Of a stretch of DNA of 64,000 nucleotides, positions 11,815 to 23,184 are shown one piece after another (the stretch's first letter is position 1; each line of letters begins with the position of its first letter). The stretch spans positions 1,046,576-1,110,575 of the forward strand of contig KZ107838.1 in the NCBI GenBank assembly GCA_002116315.1, written 5' to 3'. The stretch is from Epicoccum nigrum (Eukaryota; Ascomycota; Dothideomycetes; Pleosporales; Didymellaceae). The position numbers and the translations under genes were made by a program. Below the pieces are notes generated by a model. The model searched no databases. It was not told the DNA's origin and saw nothing but the letters and a program-made list of their open reading frames with translations.

Positions 11815-13704
11815 TTACAACTTTGGCTCATGGGTAACGCTCTCGGCATGACCGAGGTTTGTGTGAGGCCCAACCTTGACGGTGCCCGCTTCGATTTCGC
11901 GTTGGAGCTGATCAAGACGCGAGTCGATTTTGCCTGCCTTCCACGGAGGAATGCCGGTGTCAAATACAGAGTCCATCTCTTCGAGCGTCTTGCCCTTGGT
12001 CTCAGGCGCTGTCAGGAACATGTGGATAAGAGCGAGGCCGTTGAAGGTAGCGAAGATCTGTATCCAGCTCGTCAATGATTCTGGTCAGTTACAAAGAGAT
12101 TCAGGGCGCAGCACATACCATGTACATCTTCCAATTGATGCTCCAAAGAAGAGGGGGCACAGCAAAGGCCAGGATACAGTTCCAAGTCCAATTTGAGGCT
12201 TGTCGTCATTAGCATTTGTACTGCCTTAGGAACATTCATGACTTACCAGTCGCAAGAGAGACAGCCTTTGCACGAACTTTCGCAGGAAAGATCTCGCTCG
12301 GATATCTAGAAACATATAAGTTGAGAATGTCGTGGACTAACACGTGCCGGGGTTGACTTACGTCCAGCTCGTTGGTCCCCAGGTAGTGGCGAAAGAAGCA
12401 ACGAAGAGGTAAGAGCAGGCGACAATACCCTTCGAGACGCCCGCATGTTGCTTTGGAATGACCCATGAAATGTCCTTATCGGTCTTGTCGGGGTTAGGCA
12501 TTCCGTATGAAGCCTGGAGAGCACCGGTAATAAAGAGCCAAGTCATCATCAAGAAGCTGCCAATGAGAAGCGCTGGACGGCGACCAAACTTGTCAAGATA
12601 GAGGATCGCTGGCAAAGTCATCGCAACATTGATGATGTACTGAATAGACGAGGTGAGGAGCTCATCTGCAATGCCGGCGCCACGCATGATGAATACTATC
12701 TAATTTTCTTATTAGCCAAACGAACATAATGGATAGAAAGCTGGCATTTACATAATACATCATGATGTTCATTCTAGAATACGTTAGCAGCGTTATAGAC
12801 AAAGAGTATACACATAGACTTACCCGCAGAGTTGAGACCACATCTGGATAGACATGCCGAGGATGACGCGCTTCAAGATGCGTGGTTTCACTAGTGCAGC
12901 AAAACTGGTGGCTGCTTCTTCGCGCTCAAAGCGGAGGGCATCCTCGATTTCTCGGTATTCGGCGAGGACCTTGGGGTGGTTGGCATTACCTGCACCATGG
13001 AGGTGAGCAAGAACAGTAAGGGCCTCCTCCCAACGGTCCTTCGAGGCGAGCCAACGTGGAGACTTGGGAAAGAAGAAGAGACCAATGAAAAGGATGGCGC
13101 CAGGGATTGCCTGGATACCCCACGGAATGCGAAAGGCAGCCGTGCCCTGTTCTTTGTTATGGACGCCTCCATCGTAGAAGGACGAACCGTATTGAATGAA
13201 ATATTGGATGAGGATTCCCCACGTAATTGCCCACTGCTGTAACGAGACCACTCTTCCGCGGATTTCCTTGGGCGCGATCTCACTCTGGTAGACCGGCACA
13301 ATGGCTGAGCAGATACCGATGGAAAAGCCGGCAATGACACGTCCGATGCACAGGAGAGCAACACCGTTGGATGCAGCCTGAAGGATGGCTCCGAGGCACC
13401 AGATGAGGGCGCCAATTTGGATGGCAACTTTGCGAGATAGGCGATCGGCGAGGAAAGACGAGCAGAGAGCACCGACCAGGGAGCCAGCAGGCATGGAAGC
13501 AGTCTACTGATGTGAGTGCTTCGACAACTCTAGAAGAAGGAAACTTACGATTCCGCCCTGGCGAGTACCTGCTGGATGGTTAAAGTAGCGACCATATGCA
13601 GGAGTTCCTAGCACGCCGGACATGGAAGAGATATCGAAACCGAACAGACCTCCACCGATGGCAGCAAAGCCACAGATGGCGTAGACGCTGTAGAAAGTTT
13701 TCAT
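11815..13704 (-). CDS. MFS sugar (hexose-type) transporter, 525 aa
   Basis: Seven exons were inferred: 13704-13549, 13503-12824, 12773-12752, 12699-12362, 12305-12247, 12198-12119 and 12057-11815. They sum to 526 codons. It belongs to the sugar porter subfamily of the major facilitator superfamily, a plasma-membrane sugar/proton symporter or facilitator with 12 helices. Signatures are GGGLFGFDISSMSG in helix 1, ADRLSRK, GRVIAGFSIG with PVYQSEIAPKEIRGR, PKSPRWL, DKFGRRPALL and PETKGKTLEEMD. The usual Glu of PESPRWL is Lys here. Exon 3 is only 22 nt and encodes the helix-7 MNIMMYY stretch. Length is normal for the family. The exact substrate (glucose, other hexose or pentose) cannot be read from sequence. 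Confidence 0.92.
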
Positions 13705-16090
13705 CCTTTGGGGTTGAGTAGCGTGAGTGTGGAGTCGAGGTAGCTTGAATGTGGAGAAAGCTTGGATGCGGAGAAGGCAGCAGGGTTGGTGCAGCGGAGG
13801 GACGCCTTATGTATAGAAGGGCGGGGTCCTGACCTGCGCGTGACGACGCCTGTTTGCTCCTGCTGTTTTCACTCAATCCTTCACGTTGCCCTTGCAACGA
13901 GGCACCTGCAGTACGCCTACGTATAATCCCTGAAACCAACATTCGCCTAGTCATACTACTGGCTCGCTTTCTCCGGGGCAGCTGTTGATGTGCATTAAAA
14001 CTACCCAAAGAGTATCGCTCGGATTAGGCAACGTGACTTACTCGCACGTATTGCTTTTGGAGGCTTGATGTTCGAATGTTGTTTGGGCCGAAGTAACAGT
14101 AACATGCTGAATACTGCACAGTGCAGCCAATAGCAGATCATCATGCCGTCTCTCTGCTGCCGTTTCCAGATGTGATATTCTGCGATTGAGCTTCGCAAGT
14201 TTACAGTGCGGAGTAGCTGCACGATCACGCGAGGCTGCCAGGGCAGTGAAGGGAAGTGCCAAAGTACGCCGAAGTTAATCAAGCAGCCTAGCCATTCACA
14301 GTCACCAAGTCTCAGTCCCTAGACATCGATATGATTGATCATGCGGTACGACTTTGGCCTAGAGTTGATTTATACTCAGAACGACGCAGTTCTATTTGTT
14401 GACAGCTTGGTTAGTCTATCTGGGTGCACGATTTGTGTTACTTGCACATATGCAGTGTTACTGACTGCTGAACCTATGCCAGTGCGGTTCAACCTTTCGG
14501 TGGTCGCGACTGTCTAGAGCACCTACCTACAATTCAATTTATCCTGATGAGATCAGCGTGCGTTCAGACTTGAGCGAGTACATTGAATACCGGGAATGAC
14601 AATTGCGACGGCGTTGTATTGTGAAGGTTCAAGAACAGCAGCACGAAGAGTACGAGAGCTGGGTTAATATGAGGTGGACAAAAGAAAAAGATACTTGAGA
14701 GGGGGCCTCCTACTTCTACTGCCGCGATGGAGGGGAGGTAATGATGTAATCCCATGGCGTACCATGGGTTGCAGTAGAGACAGGTCGCCTTGGACAGTAA
14801 CGTGGAACAAACCTATGCCTTTAGCTCGCTTGAACTATCACCTATCTACTGCAACAGTGAATGCTCAAGTGATATCGGACGTCACATAGTTCATATAACC
14901 TGTTAATGGCAGGCGGTTCGACAGCATTCCAACGTCTCACTAGGGGCAATATTCATCTCAACAATGTACTGCGAGCTAGCAAAATCCAGCAAGCACACGG
15001 TTCAGATTACGGAGTCACCACATCACATAAAGCGTCTCAGGAGAAATGGCATGTCCGGGGAGAATTGGAGGCCCGAAGTCCGAGTCTTGTCTTAAAGGCC
15101 CAATTCCACCGAGGAGATTCTTGAAGAGAGGCTGTTATGAAGCCTTCGCTTGTTCAACAGAACCGCTACATCATCTAAGAAGCTTAAAATTCCACTACCG
15201 CTACCACGGCACATTGAACAACCACGCCTTCACGCCACAGAGCTCATCGCTCCATCTCGTACCCACAACAAACCATGTCGGTCTGTGAAGATAGGTCTCA
15301 GATCACGTTTACGCTTACTTCAATTATTGCTATATTTAACCCCAAGGATACGACCGTATGTCATCATTGCAATTGTGCTTTCATCCGAGACGCATTTGTG
15401 CCGCGACGTACAGCGGTGCACACTCACCGAGCAACTCCCTCACTTACTCTCACTCCCTCAGCCACCCCATCCTCGCCATACTGACGCCGAACTACCCATC
15501 TCAGCATATAACCCTCTCCAATATCCTTTCCTACCATCAAATCTGCAATTATCTGGAATGGTAGTGCAGGGGGTTCGAACAACCCTGAGCGCTTAGCAAT
15601 CCTCAAGCGTTCCAAAAGAGCGCCAGTTCCGAATCTGGACAAAACGAATGACACCTTTGAATGGCAATCCCCAAGGCTGAGAGCTAGGGCTCTTGTTACA
15701 GGATAAGCATGGAGGTTTTCAGCAGTGCCGATGAGACTTGTACTTAAGGCTTCCCACCCCCCCCCCCCCCCGCTAAAGACAGATGCGACTGTTCTTTTTG
15801 CTTCTTTTTTTCCCTCTCCTCCTTAAGGAAGAGACGAGGGATGTATATCCAGAGCCGGCGAGGCATAGAGAAAGAGAGGAAGAGGGCTGCTGTTCTTTAG
15901 TGTATGTAGGTTGCATATACAGACAGCAAAAGGCGTACACACACGCACTGTGAATATAGAGGAGATAGGCATATGAAAGATCTTGCATGCTAGCTAGCTG
16001 TCTAATACTAGTACACGTACGTACACGCCCCACCTACTCTACACGGCTCCCAACACGTCTGTCTGTTTTCTGTCTCTGCGAAGTGTGCCT
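13705..16090. other. gene-poor intergenic region
   Basis: These 2.4 kb lie between the 5' end of the sugar transporter and the 3' end of SAM50. I find no frame with domain features or plausible splicing. It contains a 15-base C homopolymer at 15757-15771. Confidence 0.5.
15757..15771. repeat. homopolymer C run, 15 bases
   Basis: An uninterrupted C tract is seen downstream of SAM50. It is likely length-variable and prone to sequencing error. Confidence 0.9.
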
Positions 16091-17690
16091 TCACAAGAAC
16101 TCAATCCCAACACCAAAGCTCAACCCCTTACGCCCCTGCTCCTCCTTGCGCATGACCAGCGGCAGGGAGAAGTTGATCTCGAACCGCGCAATGGGGTGGG
16201 CGTACACGAGTCCCACGCCAGCGGCGGCACTGGGCAGCTCCTCCTTCAGGTCGCGCAGGGTCTGCTTGAGGGACTCGCGGGCGTCACCCGCGAAGCCGCC
16301 GTCTGCCGACTTTGCGCCCTTGAGTGCGAGCAGGCGACCGCCATTGACGAAGGCCTGCAGACGCAGTGGGGTCTCCTTGCCGACGCGGGGCACGGGAAAG
16401 AGCAGCGAGGCGCCTCCCGCGGCGAAGACGTCGCCGCCAACTGCGTCAGCCCCGTCGTGAGGCCCCAGCCCACCAAGACGGAAGCCGCGCACGCTGTTGG
16501 GCCCACCCAGCTGGAAGCGGTCGTTTATCCTGCTGGCCTGAGACTGGGCGCTGCCGCCGCTGGCGAGCGGGTACAGCAGGCCGCCGCGCAGACCGGCGGT
16601 CAGGGTGATGCCTGTGGTGCCGAAGGGGACGGCGAGTTGCGACTCGGCCTCGGTCTTGAAGAAGGAGGCGTCCCCGCCCAGGACGGAGAAGCCGGCGAGC
16701 TCGGAGACGGTCTTCATCAGGTAGCCGCGCGAGGGCAGGAGGGGGTAGTCGCGCTTGTCGTTGGTCCAGGTGTGGGTGAGGCTGGACTTGAACGAGTCGC
16801 CGGCGTCGGCGCGGACGGTGGGCGAGGCGTTCTCGGCGAGCGAGGTGACCTGGCGCCAGATGCCCGAGTAGCCCAGCGAGTGCTCGTGGCCCGTCTTGGA
16901 GCGCCAGAGGAACTTGGTGCTGCCGCCACGCTGCACCTCCTCGTGGCTGGCCCAGCTCTTCAGCACGGAGCTCGCGAAGCCGTTGGCCTGCCACTTGAAG
17001 TCCGGGTTGCTCAGGATGGGCGTGTCGAAGGCGAGCGAGTAGGCGGAGCGCGTGCGCGTCCCCAGCGAGCCGTGTGCGTTGAGCGTCTCGGCACCGCCAA
17101 ACAGGTTGCGCAGCTCGGCGTTGACATAGGCATCGGCCTCGGAGGCGCCGGCCTCAGTGCCCGTCTTGATGGTGTAGTTGCCGCGCTCGTGGGCGGAGAT
17201 GTAGACGTCGACGTCGGTGGGCGAGGTGGAGGCATTGGTCGGGTCGGGGCGGTCGAGGAAGACAGAGACGGGCGACTTGAAGATGCCGAAACGGTTCAGC
17301 TTGTCGGCGGCGGTGCCCACCTCCTTCAATGCCTCCTCGAGCGTGTACGTGTCGGCGCGGTTGGCGCTCAGGATGGGGTTGACCACCTTCTCGAGGAAGC
17401 CGCGGCGGGTGCGGTTGGCGTGCAGGACGCGCACCGACGAGATGGTGACGGGCAGCGACGTGTTGTCCTCGACCAGCTCGGCCAGGCGCTCCTGCGACTT
17501 GTGGTGCTGCGCGGCGACGCGGGCGTTGAGCTCATCCTGCTGGCGCCTCAGCTCATCGGCGTCGGTCTTGTTCTTGAGCCGGGCGAAGACCTGCACGGGT
17601 GTCAGCCATCAGCTGCACACTTGTATAGCGCAATAGATGCGTTTTAGAGGGGCGTTGGGCGCGCACATCGTCTTCAATTGGCGAGGCCAT
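16091..17690 (-). CDS. SAM50: SAM50/Tob55, mitochondrial outer-membrane beta-barrel assembly protein, 507 aa
   Basis: This is the core channel of the sorting and assembly machinery, which inserts beta-barrel proteins into the mitochondrial outer membrane (Omp85/BamA family). Two exons were inferred. Exon 1 is 17690-17667 (eight codons, MASPIEDD). A 76-nt GTGCGC...TGCAG intron follows, and exon 2 is 17590-16091; together 508 codons. Residues 1-125 contain the single POTRA-like domain (NTSLPVTISSVRVLHA). The rest is a bacterial-surface-antigen type barrel with LPSRGYLMK, the family PNSVRGFRLGGLG element of loop L6 (the (V/I)RG(F/Y) motif) and a C-terminal aromatic strand LSFGVGIEFL. Very high third-position G+C gives a long antisense open frame that I do not regard as a gene. 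It is divergent from UBC6. Confidence 0.93.
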
Positions 17691-18184
17691 CTGAGCTGTT
17701 GCAGTTGCAGCTTGCGGGCTTGGCGCGAGTCCTGGAAGATTGAAGATTGCCTGCGCCCGTCATGTCATCGCGCACGTGCACGGCCGTCTGCTCTGGCGGG
17801 CTGCTCTCCATCAGGCTGGCCGCTGGCTGCGCTCCGGCCCAGACCCGCTGGTCGCTGACAATCACGCCCCAAGGTTCACACCCTCCACGAACCACACTTG
17901 GGACCGCCCAGGACACCTTTTGGAGTTTGGGTTTGCTTGACCTTCTCGCCATTTCCTGCGCCTCCTTTCGTATACCTCTACATTATTTGCTCGATACCCT
18001 CTTTGTGCTTTCACCAACGGTCTTGCTGCGTCGGTCATCACCGCATAAGACGACAGACGGCATATAACCTGTCCACACCCACGCTCAACTATACCTGCAC
18101 TCAAGTTCACACCTGCAATCAACCCCCACACAAACACTCACTCACTCACTCACTCACTCACTCACACACACACACACACACACC
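17691..18184. promoter_or_regulatory. shared divergent promoter of SAM50 and UBC6
   Basis: The 494 bases between two divergent start codons must contain both promoters. The UBC6 side is pyrimidine- and CA-rich and ends in the CACT/CA microsatellite. No specific factor site can be assigned with confidence. Confidence 0.5.
18135..18183. repeat. compound microsatellite (CACT)n(CA)n in UBC6 leader
   Basis: About seven CACT units are followed by about nine CA units, ending directly before the UBC6 ATG. Length changes would alter the 5' untranslated leader without touching the protein. Confidence 0.9.
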
Positions 18185-19018
18185 ATGGCTACCCCCGCAG
18201 CCACCAAGCGCCTCACAAAGGAGTATGCCGCCATCGCCAAATCGCCGCCGCCCTACATCGTGGCCCACCCCTCCGAGAAGAACATCCTCGAATGGCACTA
18301 CATCCTCACAGGCCCCCCAGAGACCCCCTACGAAGGCGGCCAGTACTGGGGCACGCTGATGTTCCCGCCGGACTACCCCTTCGCGCCGCCGGCGATCCGC
18401 ATGCACACGCCGTCCGGCCGCTTCCAGCCCAGCACGCGCCTGTGCCTCAGCATCTCCGACTTCCACCCCAAGAGCTTCAACCCGGCGTGGGAGGTCAGCA
18501 CTATCCTGACGGGCCTGCTGAGCTTCATGACCAGCGAGGAGATGACCACTGGCAGCGTGCGCGCCAGCGAGCACGAGCGCAAGCTGTTCGCCCAGCGCAC
18601 CCGCTGGTGGAACAGCACCGGCGGCGGCTCCAAGCAGGCCGCTGGCGCCGCCGCCGCGCATCCCCGCGGCATCGGCAGCATCAAGGCCGGCGATGGCGGC
18701 GCAAAGTTCCGCCTCGAGTGGCCCGACGTCGACGAGGAGAACCTCAGGTGGATCAAGGAGAAGAACATCGATGTTGCCACCGGCCTCCCCCGCGCGGCGC
18801 TGCCCTCTGCGCAAGCACACTGCCCTCCTGAGGTTGCGGGGCTGAGGCGGCGACCGAATGGTAGCGCGTCGACGGTCGTGCAGGATGCGCAGATCGCCAG
18901 GGAAGCCGGCCAGGGCTACCTGAGCAGGAACAAATGGAGGATCCTCTTCGGCACCATCATGGCGTACATCATGGTGGCGAGGATCCTGGGCGACGGCGCT
19001 GTAGCTGCCGCGTCGTAG
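18185..19018 (+). CDS. UBC6: UBC6, ER tail-anchored ubiquitin-conjugating enzyme E2, 277 aa
   Basis: An E2 enzyme of ER-associated degradation, anchored in the ER membrane by its C-terminus with the active domain facing the cytosol. The UBC fold covers about residues 6-160, with MFPPDYPFAPPAIRMHTPSG and the catalytic cysteine in RLCLSISDFHPKSFNPAW; the HPKSFNPAW element is typical of Ubc6/UBE2J. A variable linker follows, then a C-terminal hydrophobic segment (ILFGTIMAYIMVARIL). The coding frame has no intron and the ATG context is ideal (CACCATGG). Length matches the family. It shares a divergent promoter with SAM50. Confidence 0.95.
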   Translation: MATPAATKRLTKEYAAIAKSPPPYIVAHPSEKNILEWHYILTGPPETPYEGGQYWGTLMFPPDYPFAPPAIRMHTPSGRFQPSTRLCLSISDFHPKSFNPAWEVSTILTGLLSFMTSEEMTTGSVRASEHERKLFAQRTRWWNSTGGGSKQAAGAAAAHPRGIGSIKAGDGGAKFRLEWPDVDEENLRWIKEKNIDVATGLPRAALPSAQAHCPPEVAGLRRRPNGSASTVVQDAQIAREAGQGYLSRNKWRILFGTIMAYIMVARILGDGAVAAAS

Positions 19019-19290
19019 GAGTGACGGGAACGGTGAGGGGCATATTGGATACGGTACTGGGAGGCATAGCATGGTCACGGCGTCTTAACGATACTTTCCG
19101 GGAGGTAACCTATATGATAGCATATCATACGTGATATTGGAGTTTGATTTGATAGAGTCTTCGATAGCACATACCACATGGACCTAGGAATTTTTCTCGC
19201 AGCAGACATACCTACTACTGTTTTGGTTTAGCCATACATGAACGCCCCGAAAAGAAAGAGCACAAACACCAAGACGACCTCGTCCACTCC

Positions 19291-20466
19291 CTAGCGGTCT
19301 CCAAGGTCGAACCCCGTGGCATGCGCTCGCCTCGACTCGCCGGGCTCCTTGCCGTACGCGAGAGGATCATCGACTGGCGGCGCAGGCGGCGGCGGCGGGC
19401 GCTGCCAGTTCCAGGGCATCCAGCCGCTGCTTGTGCGCCTGCCGAGCGGCGGAGGGGTGGTAGGGTACGGGGGTCTAGGGCTGGCCTCGTCGCGCTCGAT
19501 GCGGTCGAACTCGGACTCGCTCCTGTTGCGCGAGATGGCGCCGGGGGTCCTGCTGCCGTCGTGGTAGCTGGAGCCGCTGCTGGCCGACTGCTGCGAGCGG
19601 ATGTTATCTTGTTCGCGGTCGAAGGCCTGCAGCAGCGTCTCCAGGCGCTGGCGCTGCGAGCTGACGTAGTTGAGTCGGTCGTCGTGGCTGCGGATCGAGT
19701 CGGGCACCAGGTTGGCGTTGCGGCTGAGCTCTGCCGCCTGGCCGCTCTGGTTGCCGGCGTACAGAGCGCTTGCGCCGCTGAGCGCCTGGTTGACTAGCCC
19801 GTACAAGTCGTTGCTGCCGCGCGCGGCGGGCATCTGGAACCGGCTCATCAGGTTCTGCGCGTACGTCTGACCTGCCGGTCTGGGCGAGGACGGTTTCGCG
19901 GGGGCGAGGCCCAGCACGTTGACCTTGACCCATTCGATTGCCAGCCCCAGGTACGCCAATCCAGCCGCCTTCCCGCGGTCGTGGCTCTCAGTGATGAAGT
20001 TATCGATCTCACGCTCGTGCTGGTACAGGAAGGGCTCGACGTACTCCTGGTATACGAACGAGGCGCCCTGCGAGCCAGGCATGATCAGGTAGAGGTGGAT
20101 GAAGAAGCGGATCCATGAGTAGAACGGCACCCAGCTGAGGATGAAGTCGAAGACATTCTCGACGGTGGTGAAGATGGAGAGCACGACGAAGTAGATCAGC
20201 CAGGGCGCGAGCAACGCTGGGTCGGATGTGTGGAGGGCCTTGTAGGACGCAAATATGGGGAAGAGAACGGTCGTGGCGACGCTGTTTGTATTGTTAGCAA
20301 GCTGCGCGGTGCCGTGGACTTTGTATCGTTGTGGCTGAGGGCTCTGGCGGCTTGGGTGGAGCTCGCGAGAGGCAACTACTCTACTCGCCCAACATGCTCG
20401 AGCTTGTGACATTGCGGGGGCGGGGCGGGGCTCTTACGTCAGGCCGTCTGCGATGAAGCTGAACAT
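19291..20466 (-). CDS. TB2/DP1/HVA22 (Yop1/REEP) family ER membrane-shaping protein, 339 aa
   Basis: Two exons were inferred: 20466-20438 (MFSFIADGL), a 156-nt intron, then 20281-19291; together 340 codons. The N-terminal 150 residues carry the TB2/DP1 domain: FPIFASYKAL, the WLIYFVVLSIFTTVEN hairpin, FDFILSWVPFYSWIRFFIHLYLIMPGSQGA and YVEPFLYQHE. Family members insert hairpins that curve tubular ER. The C-terminal 200 residues are low complexity, Ser/Pro/Arg-rich, ending with a Trp/Pro-rich stretch (WMPWNWQRPPPPP). This makes it longer than the classical Yop1 of about 170-180 residues and closer to the long fungal REEP form. Confidence 0.88.
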
Positions 20467-21102
20467 GTTGGTGCCAGCTTGGAGCGCGGATTTCGTGGTG
20501 CAATGTAGGAACGGGAAGGACAGCTCCGTCAGGCAGAGGTTGAGAGGTTGAGGCTGAGATCGGATGCGCGGCCAAGTGTGGAGCTCACTATGATGTCGGT
20601 GGGTTCGTCAGCTCGCGCAGTGAACTGCGCTTTGGCTAGCACACTTCCGGCGCGATCTTTGTTTCCTACCCGAGACACGGTGAATACTTCCACTGGGCCT
20701 GTCTGACCTGTAAGTCACAAGTGCATGTTACTTATGTACACATCTGTAGTGGAGGGTTGGGTCACCTGCTGCTCGACACGTGCCTGTGCCAGTGAATCGG
20801 CTTCTGAGAATCGGTCAAGGACTTGCGCGCACGGTCACACTATTTCTTTTGCAACGCCCCTCCGAGCTCTGAGGTCAAAGGGGGGAGTGTACATGCTAGG
20901 GTCAAGAAAGCTTTCGAGCTTCTTGTATATACCCAGTTTGGTGTAGTGTTGATGTCTGCAGGACCTCGTTGGCGGCTACACCGCCAATAACTTGTTCAGC
21001 CTTGCGGTGGCTTTGCACTTAACCTGTGCGCCTTACACAATGTCGTTCGTCCAACCTTTTTATCAAACCATTCCAGTCTCTGCTGTACGCTAGACTTTCA
21101 AC
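20467..21102. other. divergent intergenic region
   Basis: This lies between the 5' ends of the TB2/DP1 gene (minus) and the CorA-like gene (plus). No further gene is seen. Confidence 0.5.
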
Positions 21103-22714
21103 ATGTCAACTCCACATCCTTTATGGATGCAACCTCCCACTTTGACACCAGCAACAAGACATGTTGCAAGGCAGCAGCCTGGTCAGGAGCATCTAGCGTG
21201 GCCGTGGAAGCTACCCATTAAGGATTCGGTCGGTTTCGAGCTCGAAGACGTTCTTCATCGCATTCCGGGACAGGGCTGCCAAATGGTCAAGTATTTATAC
21301 GAGGTAAAACTCCACGCATGGAAGTTTCAGAAGGCAACAACAAGCGTGGAGGATATCAAGGACATGGTTGCATGGGAGACTCCTCCGTCAGGACATGACA
21401 GTAGGGGAAGCACTTTCATGTGGGTTGTGAAATTCAGGGTCAAATACGGGAACTCACGTATCGCAGTATGGCGTCTTCGCTCCAGGACGAGGCTGTACGG
21501 GCGCTGGGCCATTGGATGCACATCCCACCGAGCTTTTTCATGCTGCCTGAAGTACGCTTGAGGGTTGATGCTAGAGCTGGGAGTAAGTTCCAGCAGCTGG
21601 GAAAGAGCAATACTTATTTTACCCAGTATTCCTGTTCACATTACAGTACTTCAGCAAGTACGACATGGCTCCCGCACTTTCGCGACCCACGTCTGCACAG
21701 CGTTGCCGCTTCAAGACTGGTGACGGTCAGTGCCCTCAGGAATGGCGCGTTACGCAGGTTCGAATCGTATTCCTCACCGGACCTGAAAATCCAGAAGACT
21801 TTAGTAAGAGGCTCTGGACAGGACTTTACATGTTCAACCAGGATGATGCTACGATGGCCTTGAAGCTGAAAGACTTGATTGTAGCATTCGATCGACTTTA
21901 TCCTGTTAGAGAAGAGGTGTATGAAGGAGCAGGTCAAATCATCAGAGACATCATCTACCTCATCACCTGTAACTGGCTAGAGTTCTTCAATGAAGCCGAC
22001 CTTCATTTGGAGGTCATGGTAAATACAGTGAGCTTCCTTGAAACCTACCATATACTGATCCAAGTAGAGTAAACAGTGTGTTGCCGAGGATCTTTCTCCG
22101 GACAAACAAATCCGATACATGCAAGAGCTCCATGAGCTCCTGCCATTGTGGACTCGCGTTCGTAGGCATTTGACTGCCATCGGCTCGCTCATAGCTCAAG
22201 TGCTACAGCATGAAATATCTGCACCGAAGGGTTGTACTGAGAAGTACTATGTCAAGAGCCTTCAAGTTGTCGATGACCAGCTCAGCCGCTGTAGTGATCT
22301 AGCAACACGGACCAATAACCTCATCAGCCTGATCTTCAACATCGCTACGCTACAAGAGTCACGAGCAGCAGTGGAAGAGAGCAAAGCAGCAAACAGATTC
22401 GCAAGCAGCATCCAACGCGTTACGATATTGACTTTTGTATATCTGCCGCTGACACTCGCTTCGGTATGTTTTCTTCTACAAAATGGCGTGTGCGACATAA
22501 CTGACAACCGAGACAGAGTATACTGGGTATGAACATTACTCAAATCACCGGCGAGGCGACGCATAGCCAACTGTGGCTCTATATAGTCATCGCTGTTGTG
22601 CTTACGGGTGCGACTTTCGGAGCCTGGTTCGTCTGGGCCCAGCTACAGTCCAGTCTTGAGCGCAGGAGTCAGAGGAGATGTTCTGTAAGTATCGCTAAGG
22701 AGAAGGGCGCGTGA
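21103..22714 (+). CDS. CorA-like Mg2+ transporter-type protein with GMN motif, about 447 aa
   Basis: Five exons were inferred: 21103-21423, 21486-21551, 21647-22018, 22077-22463 and 22517-22714. All junctions keep frame; the first intron is the least certain. Early exons encode a soluble domain with GHWMHIPPSFFMLPE, as in fungal CorA-like proteins. Exon 4 is a long helical region ending in VTILTFVYLPLTLAS. Splicing to exon 5 creates SSILGMNITQ, which holds the CorA-signature GMN at the end of the first membrane helix. The second helix follows (WLYIVIAVVLTGATFGAWFVWA). A GTAAGT donor at 22685 and CTCTACAG acceptor near 22765 could replace the last ten residues by a twelve-residue tail ending at 22804. 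Ion selectivity is not established for such lineage-specific members. Confidence 0.78.
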
Positions 22715-23184
22715 AGAAGATATGGCTGTTACAATGAATGAACTGTTCCATCACGCACTCTACAGACAAAACTTCGTTGTCCCCAATATGCCATATCGAC
22801 ATGAGACTAGAACTCCGACATATCGTACATGTTGTGGATCCTCGTATTCAACAACGTTCAATTCGTTCAATTCGTTCAATTCGTTCAATTCGTTCAATTC
22901 GCTAGATCGCCAATCAAATTAGTAGTCATTTTCTAGGCTCAATGCAGGCACAGAGCCTTAGCGACCGTGGATGCCTTGGGTCCGAAGGTATAATCGGGCC
23001 TACAGCAACAATATCTTCACAAAGTTTCAGAACGTGTCCGTACGCAACCATTTTGGCATCTGGCCCTGGTGGCAGCCTGATTGCATGTAACTTATCCTCA
23101 CTATAAAGCGTATCGATAACCAGGAGCCGTCATCATGTTCCCATCTAAACCATCCTTTATGCGACCAGCCAACCCTGCGTCAAC
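22715..23184. other. intergenic region with minisatellite
   Basis: This is the 3' flank of the CorA-like gene, possibly including its alternative last exon at 22766-22804, and the promoter of the F-box gene. Apart from the 9-base repeat nothing is seen. Confidence 0.5.
22856..22900 (+). repeat. 9-bp minisatellite, five exact units
   Basis: Five perfect tandem copies of GTTCAATTC lie downstream of the CorA-like gene. The unit is a multiple of three, and one frame would read Asn-Ser-Phe repeats, but no supported gene covers it. Confidence 0.92.

Noticed and set aside
16085..17647. 520-codon open frame antisense to SAM50
   Set aside because: It is low complexity (Gly/Ala/Val/Arg/Glu), a shadow of the very high third-position G+C of SAM50, with no domain features.
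18158..19078. 306-codon frame antisense to UBC6
   Set aside because: Same cause: composition mirrors the GC-rich sense gene, and it runs into the CA/GT microsatellite.
21420..21863. 147-codon frame overlapping the CorA-like gene
   Set aside because: Only its first part is coding, as exon 2 (21486-21551). The rest is intron and an out-of-frame reading of exon 3.
22856..22900. CRISPR-like or coding repeat
   Set aside because: It is a simple 9-base tandem repeat without spacers, outside any supported gene, so an ordinary minisatellite.
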